Origin: Isoetes taiwanensis
Taxonomy: Eukaryota > Streptophyta > Lycopodiopsida > Isoetales > Isoetaceae
Length of the DNA: 64,000 nucleotides
Reading direction: 5' to 3'
Assembly (NCBI GenBank): GCA_021234155.1
Contig: JAJEKV010000906.1
Span: 1 to 64,000, forward strand
Within the stretch, counting starts at the first letter, position 1; the number at the start of each line of letters is the position of its first letter. Of the stretch, positions 60,198-64,000 are shown piece by piece. The notes under the pieces were generated by a model. The model saw only the letters and a list, made by a program, of their open reading frames with translations. It did not search any database and was not told the origin of the DNA. A program made the position numbers and the translations under genes.

Positions 60198-61316
60198 ATG
60201 TCCACCAATCGCTTCGGCATACCTGATCATCAGTATACCCAGGCTATGAGCAATGCCAGCTACATAGCAGGTCAAATGGCTATTCCACCTTCTACCAATC
60301 CTGCAGAGCGTAAAAAACAACTGGAATACTTGTGTCTGGTTTATAAATTTCTACTGAGCCTTCGTGCAAAGCGAATGCAGATCCCTAATCCATCCAGTCT
60401 GCCTCCAGAATCCTCTTGTAAATGGTTCGAGAAAGTTGTGGTTGCCTACCTTCTCCTATTGAAAAGAGAAACCGCCCTCTTGTCTTTTGGATTTCTCCAT
60501 ATGGGAAAGTTATTTTGAATTGGTAAAGCTACCAAAAAGCGTAAGCTTGGGGCTATGGACAAATATCGGCGGATATGGCAAGAACATGGTGGCAAGGAAG
60601 AAAAAGAATGGACCCAAAGATTTTGACATGGAAGAGCTTTAAAGAAGCTTTTGAAGGTTACAATTTGGCAGCTAATTACCATAATGATGTTAAGCGAGAA
60701 TGGGATTTATTCAAGCAAGGCGATAACGAATCAGTTTATCAGTACACATCAAAATTCCAGTATTTGTTCACTCAAATGGATGGGTTAAGTGAGAAGGAAT
60801 TGCTACACAAATATATAGCTGGACTCAAAAATTCCTTGTATGCAGAATTATGTTTTATAGATCCTCAGACTTTGGAAGAAGCAACAAGGAAAGCAATAGC
60901 TGCGGAAAGGAAGTTAAATCCTGACTTTATAAATTGTAGTATATGGGATGGATATCCTGAGGACAAAGGCAATGACAAGACAAGCAATGAGAAAGCAAAC
61001 AATAGCAAGAGTTCTGATAAGGGAAATAAAAGGTCTAGAGCAACTACGGGCGATAATCAAGACCAAGCTCAGAAAACAAAGTGGGATAATCAGTCTGACA
61101 GGTCTTCATTCAAGAAACGTGGGTGTTATTACTGCGGAGGACCGTCCAAAGTTAAATGCAAAAAGAGATCAGAATGACCGGGATAATCGGGAGGAGTGGA
61201 GGGAATCAGGCAGAGCTGAGTATAGATCAAATCCTCATTCTAGCGGACCTTCGGCCCAAATCTCTCAATTGGAAGAGCAACCGGCTGAGCCAAGTGCCAA
61301 AACGAATAAAAAGTAA
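60198..61316 (+). pseudogene. gag of the LTR element, frameshifted
   Basis: Three frame pieces: 60198-60518 starting MSTNRFGIPDHQYTQAMSNA; 60575-61177 with the Retrotrans_gag core (WKSFKEAFEGYNLAANYHND, REWDLFKQGDNESVYQYTSK, HKYIAGLKNSLYAEL, ATRKAIAAERK); and a tail to 61316 in another frame (GRAEYRSNPHSSGPSAQ). A zinc knuckle CYYCGGPSKVKCKKR is degraded: C-x2-C is kept, while the histidine is lost and the last cysteine is displaced. Two frame changes, one near 60520-60575 and one near 61150, split it. Gag would form the particle that carries the RNA. Confidence 0.82.
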
Positions 61317-61548
61317 CTTTTGCCGACGAAGTGCAAAAGGAAAGGGGAAAACTGCAAATTGCCTATTTGAAATAGGTTGTTAAATGGTAGCTCCATGAAG
61401 GATAATAGGGTAAACTTTTAAGGTTTAATCACAACAACTATGTCTGCAGCATAGATGTTGGCTTCATTGTTAATTGTTTAAGTGTATAAGGAAAAAATTT
61501 TAGCCTAAAGGGCTGGACTTGAATATTTCTGATTGTGGATTCAATCAG

Positions 61549-61768
61549 GGTTGCAACCATGGACTTGGTTGTGGTAAATATTTCTAGTTGAGGAATTAAC
61601 TAGGGTTGCAACCATGGACTTGGTTGTGGTAAATATTTCTAGTTGAGGAATCAACTAGGGTTGCAACCATGGACTTAGTTGTGGTAAATATTTTTAGTTG
61701 AGGATTCAACTAGGGTTGCAACCATGGATTTGGTTGTGGTAAAATTTGCCATATAATTCCTTGATCGA
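61549..61768 (+). repeat. 55-bp tandem repeat, four copies, inside the LTR element
   Basis: GGTTGCAACCATGGACTTGG starts at 61549, 61604, 61659 and 61714, exactly 55 bases apart. Each copy continues TTGTGGTAAATATTTCTAGT and TGAGGAATCAACTAG with one to four changes. It lies between gag and the polypurine tract. Confidence 0.95.
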
Positions 61769-61782
61769 GGACGATCAACCCC

Positions 61783-61796
61783 AGGAAGGGGAGGAA
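61783..61796 (+). other. Polypurine tract
   Basis: AGGAAGGGGAGGAA ends one base before the TGATATGG of the second LTR; plus-strand DNA synthesis priming site. Confidence 0.85.
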
Positions 61797-61797
61797 T

Positions 61798-62117
61798 TGA
61801 TATGGTGGTGCTCGGGGGAGCGGTTCAGGCCAATACATCCAGACTTAAAACTAGAATTTAATGTGTCAAGGGTAGACTAGATCTTAAGTTATGATTTTAA
61901 ATTATAATGTTTGGGTTATGTTAGTCAATAAAACCTTTAAGAACCATTGGTTATGAAATTAAAAATATATGATTGCGGCTGATAACGGGCCGCGGACCTC
62001 CTCCGTAGAAACAGCTCGAGATCATCTCAGATCTCCCGGAACTGGATAAAACGGCAGATCCGGCCCTGCCAAAAGGGCGAATCTCTGATATTTTTAGCCG
62101 AAACCTTGATTGAATGA
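61798..62117 (+). repeat. 3' LTR of the gag-only element, truncated
   Basis: Matches 59520-59834 (through CTTGATTGAATGAT) and then diverges into unrelated sequence (GCAGCCATGG). It lacks the R/U5 half. It also keeps GATAACGGGCCG, which the 5' LTR lacks. Confidence 0.85.
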
Positions 62118-62639
62118 TGCAGCCATGGTACAAGACTTCAATGGGAACACCATTGCTAGACCAGTACCTTTTGTGGAGAGCCACAAAAAGAGCAAGAAGA
62201 GGAGTTCACTTAGCGTTTTCTCGAAGGAATGCGAAGATCATATCACACGATGTGAAGGTATTGCAATAATTCTAACACTCTCTTTGAAATTATTTCCTCT
62301 ACTTGTGGATAGTAATGTTAAGAAGTTAATGCCATGTTGCTCTTAGGTGATGGTGGAGGCAATGCAAAGGGGTCTCGAACATGCATCTTGCAATTAGCAT
62401 AAAGGGGGTACGGTAATTTGTGGATCCTAAAATACCAACCCTTGAATATTGGTTTTGAACATTAGTCATATATGTGCTCTATGTTTTGATGTTTTATGAT
62501 AATTTGAAAGATACTATAGTTGCTCCTTCGGATACATATCTGGATACATATGATTTTCAATCCAATCTTTGCATTAAGTGTGCCAAGTTCACGAAGATGC
62601 TTATTTGTTTTACGCCGCAATGACATTGGCATAACGACC
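62118..62639. other. No gene recognised
   Basis: Begins with a 78-codon frame (HKKSKKRSSLSVFSKECEDH) without known features; AT-rich afterwards. Confidence 0.35.
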
Positions 62640-64000
62640 TTTGAAACACCACTCACATGTCCGAAACACCACGAGTCCGGCGGAAACACCATGCTTATGA
62701 CTAGAAACACCATGCCTCGGCCAAAACACCATGCTTATGGGAAACACCAAGATCCGGTCGAAACACCACCTCCTTGGGGAAACACCATGTCTACGGCCAG
62801 AAACACCATGCTTATGGCCGAAAACACATGCCCTCGGCGGAAACACATCTCTTGGCGGAAACACCATGCCTTTGGCCGAGGCACACCATGTCCTTGGCCA
62901 GAAACACCAGGTATAAGATTTCTACTCAACAATGAGTTGCACTCACATATTGAAAGTTGCAACTCAATGTTTTAGATATTGTATTCAATTAGAGGTCTCA
63001 ATATTTTAGATATTCTAATTACCCGAGGTTGCAAATTTGTATTCACAATACTTATCTACACCAAGGTATGGCGGAAACCAAGGTCTTATCTACATCAGGT
63101 AAAAACACCAATGGTCTGGCGAGAACACAAGGATCTAGCTTAAACACCATTTCTATGGCGGAAACACCACTCACTTGGCGAAACACCATGCCTCGGCGGA
63201 AACACCACTTTCCTAGCTAGAAACATTATGCCCTGCACTATTAACATTTCTCCTCGGCGGAAACTCACATGTTGAAAGTTGCAATTCAATGTCTCCCGAT
63301 ATTGTATTCAATAAACACCGTCTCACTTGGCGGAAACACCATATCTCAATTAGGCGCGAAACACCACAATCCTTAGCTAAACACCATGGTCGGCGGAAAC
63401 ACCACGCCCTTATCTGCACACATTAAAGAGGGCCGGTATTAAGATTTTACTCAACAAATGAGTTGCACTCACATGTTGAAAGTTGCAATTCAATGTTTTA
63501 GATATTGTATTCCAATTAGAGATCTCAATGTTTTAGATATTGTATTCCAATTAGAGGTTCCAAATTTGTATTCACAATACTTATCTACACCATGTCTATG
63601 GGATGTTCGTGTAGCATTTGTATCCTATGCCCACAAAGACCAAGCCCATGACCAGTAACAGCCATGGCCAGAAACACCAAGGTCTGGCCAGAAACACCAA
63701 GGATCTGGCCAGAAACACCAAGGATCTGGCCAGAAACACCATGTCTATGGCCAGAAACACCATGTCTCTGGTCAGAAACACCACTAACTTGGCCGGAAAC
63801 ACCATTAACTTGGCCAGAAATACCAAGGTCTGGCCATGACCAGAAACAACCATGGCCAGAAACACCAAGGAGCTGGTTAGAAACACCACGTTTATGGCCA
63901 GAAACACCATTATATCTGGCCAAAATAGCAGGTGTTTCTGGCCATATACTTGGTGTTTCTGGTCAAAGAGACACCATCCAAAACAGTTGCAGAATGCTGT
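62640..64000. repeat. GAAACACCA minisatellite with higher-order structure
   Basis: Degenerate ~20-bp units, CCAGAAACACCATGTCTATGG type, occur at 62641-62911, 63069-63412 and 63655-63930. After about 63928 the unit appears inverted (GGTGTTTCTGGCCATA, GGTGTTTCTGGTCA). Between unit blocks lies a ~150-bp segment present twice, 62919-63065 and 63442-63592 (GAGTTGCACTCACAT, TTGAAAGTTGCAA, TTTTAGATATTGTATTC, ACAATACTTATCTACACCA), and partly at 63266-63312. Long valine/glycine/serine frames on the minus strand are by-products of the repeat. Runs off the window end. Confidence 0.9.

Larger units (their letters stand above)
59520..62117 (+). mobile_element. Non-autonomous gag-only LTR retrotransposon (TR-GAG-like)
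   Basis: Plus-strand element: 5' LTR 59520 to about 60157, primer site 60160, broken gag to 61316, four 55-bp tandem repeats, polypurine tract, and a second LTR copy from 61798 that matches the first for about 320 bases and then stops at 62117. The internal part is only about 1.6 kb and has no protease, RT, RNase H or integrase, so enzymes must come from a related autonomous element. The gag resembles the Retrotrans_gag domain of Ty3/gypsy elements. No right-hand target duplication can be scored because the 3' LTR is truncated. Confidence 0.85.

Noticed and set aside
63585-63923. 112- and 104-codon minus-strand frames rich in Val/Ser/Gly
   Set aside because: They are translations of the GAAACACCA minisatellite and change with each repeat unit.
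62640-63930. Regular short repeats resembling a CRISPR array
   Set aside because: The unit is about 20 bp of degenerate satellite without unique spacers of constant length, in plant nuclear DNA.

Overview
This window is nuclear DNA from a land plant. The evidence is a nuclear-type tRNA-Leu(AAG) gene, an intron-containing kelch gene of a plant membrane-anchored family, an intronless F-box/kelch gene, and Ty1/copia, gag-only LTR, L1-type LINE and Helitron elements whose primer sites match plant initiator tRNA-Met. The species cannot be read from the sequence. Only about 4.5 kb (53.1-57.7 kb) looks like conserved genic DNA; the rest is layered, decayed repeats.

Layout. 0-7.75 kb and 12.75-13.6 kb: one old repeat domain carrying about twenty short palindromes of the type CTCGACTNGCGAGTCGAG, local duplications, and a broken reverse-strand FCP1/NIF-like phosphatase copy. 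It is split by a 4,980-bp Ty1/copia element (7,760-12,739) with 5-bp target duplications; that element lacks integrase and carries its own ~576-bp inverted-repeat insertion. 14.4-17.4 kb: a TGGTTA-rich satellite, then a frameshifted relic with the GHTHxDID motif of DUF7869-type proteins. 19.3-29.1 kb: three Helitron 5' termini and two 3' termini in head-to-tail order on the minus strand, defining elements of 5,593 and 3,752 bp and the start of a third. 29.3-34.7 kb: a second complete but frameshifted Ty1/copia element with a TTAAA duplication. 34.7-43.1 kb: no genes seen; a ~190-200 bp inverted repeat pair and AT-rich tandem repeats. 43.2-49.1 kb: GC-rich L1-type LINE relics. 49.3-53.1 kb: nothing recognised.

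Genic island. tRNA-Leu(AAG) lies 180 bp upstream of a seven-exon, 426-residue kelch protein with an N-terminal membrane anchor (+ strand). It is convergent with a 385-residue F-box/kelch protein (- strand). These two genes are intact by eye and contrast sharply with the broken repeats around them.

59.5-62.1 kb: a gag-only LTR retrotransposon (LTR, primer site, gag, four 55-bp tandem repeats, polypurine tract, truncated second LTR). 62.6-64 kb: a GAAACACCA minisatellite with a higher-order duplication.

Across the repeats, paired copies differ mainly at CAG/CTG sites (CAG reads as CGG or CG, CTG as CG), in LTR pairs, primer sites and minisatellite halves, while the genes keep normal CAG/CTG. 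Many apparent frameshifts in the transposons may therefore be sequencing errors at methylated CHG sites rather than true decay.
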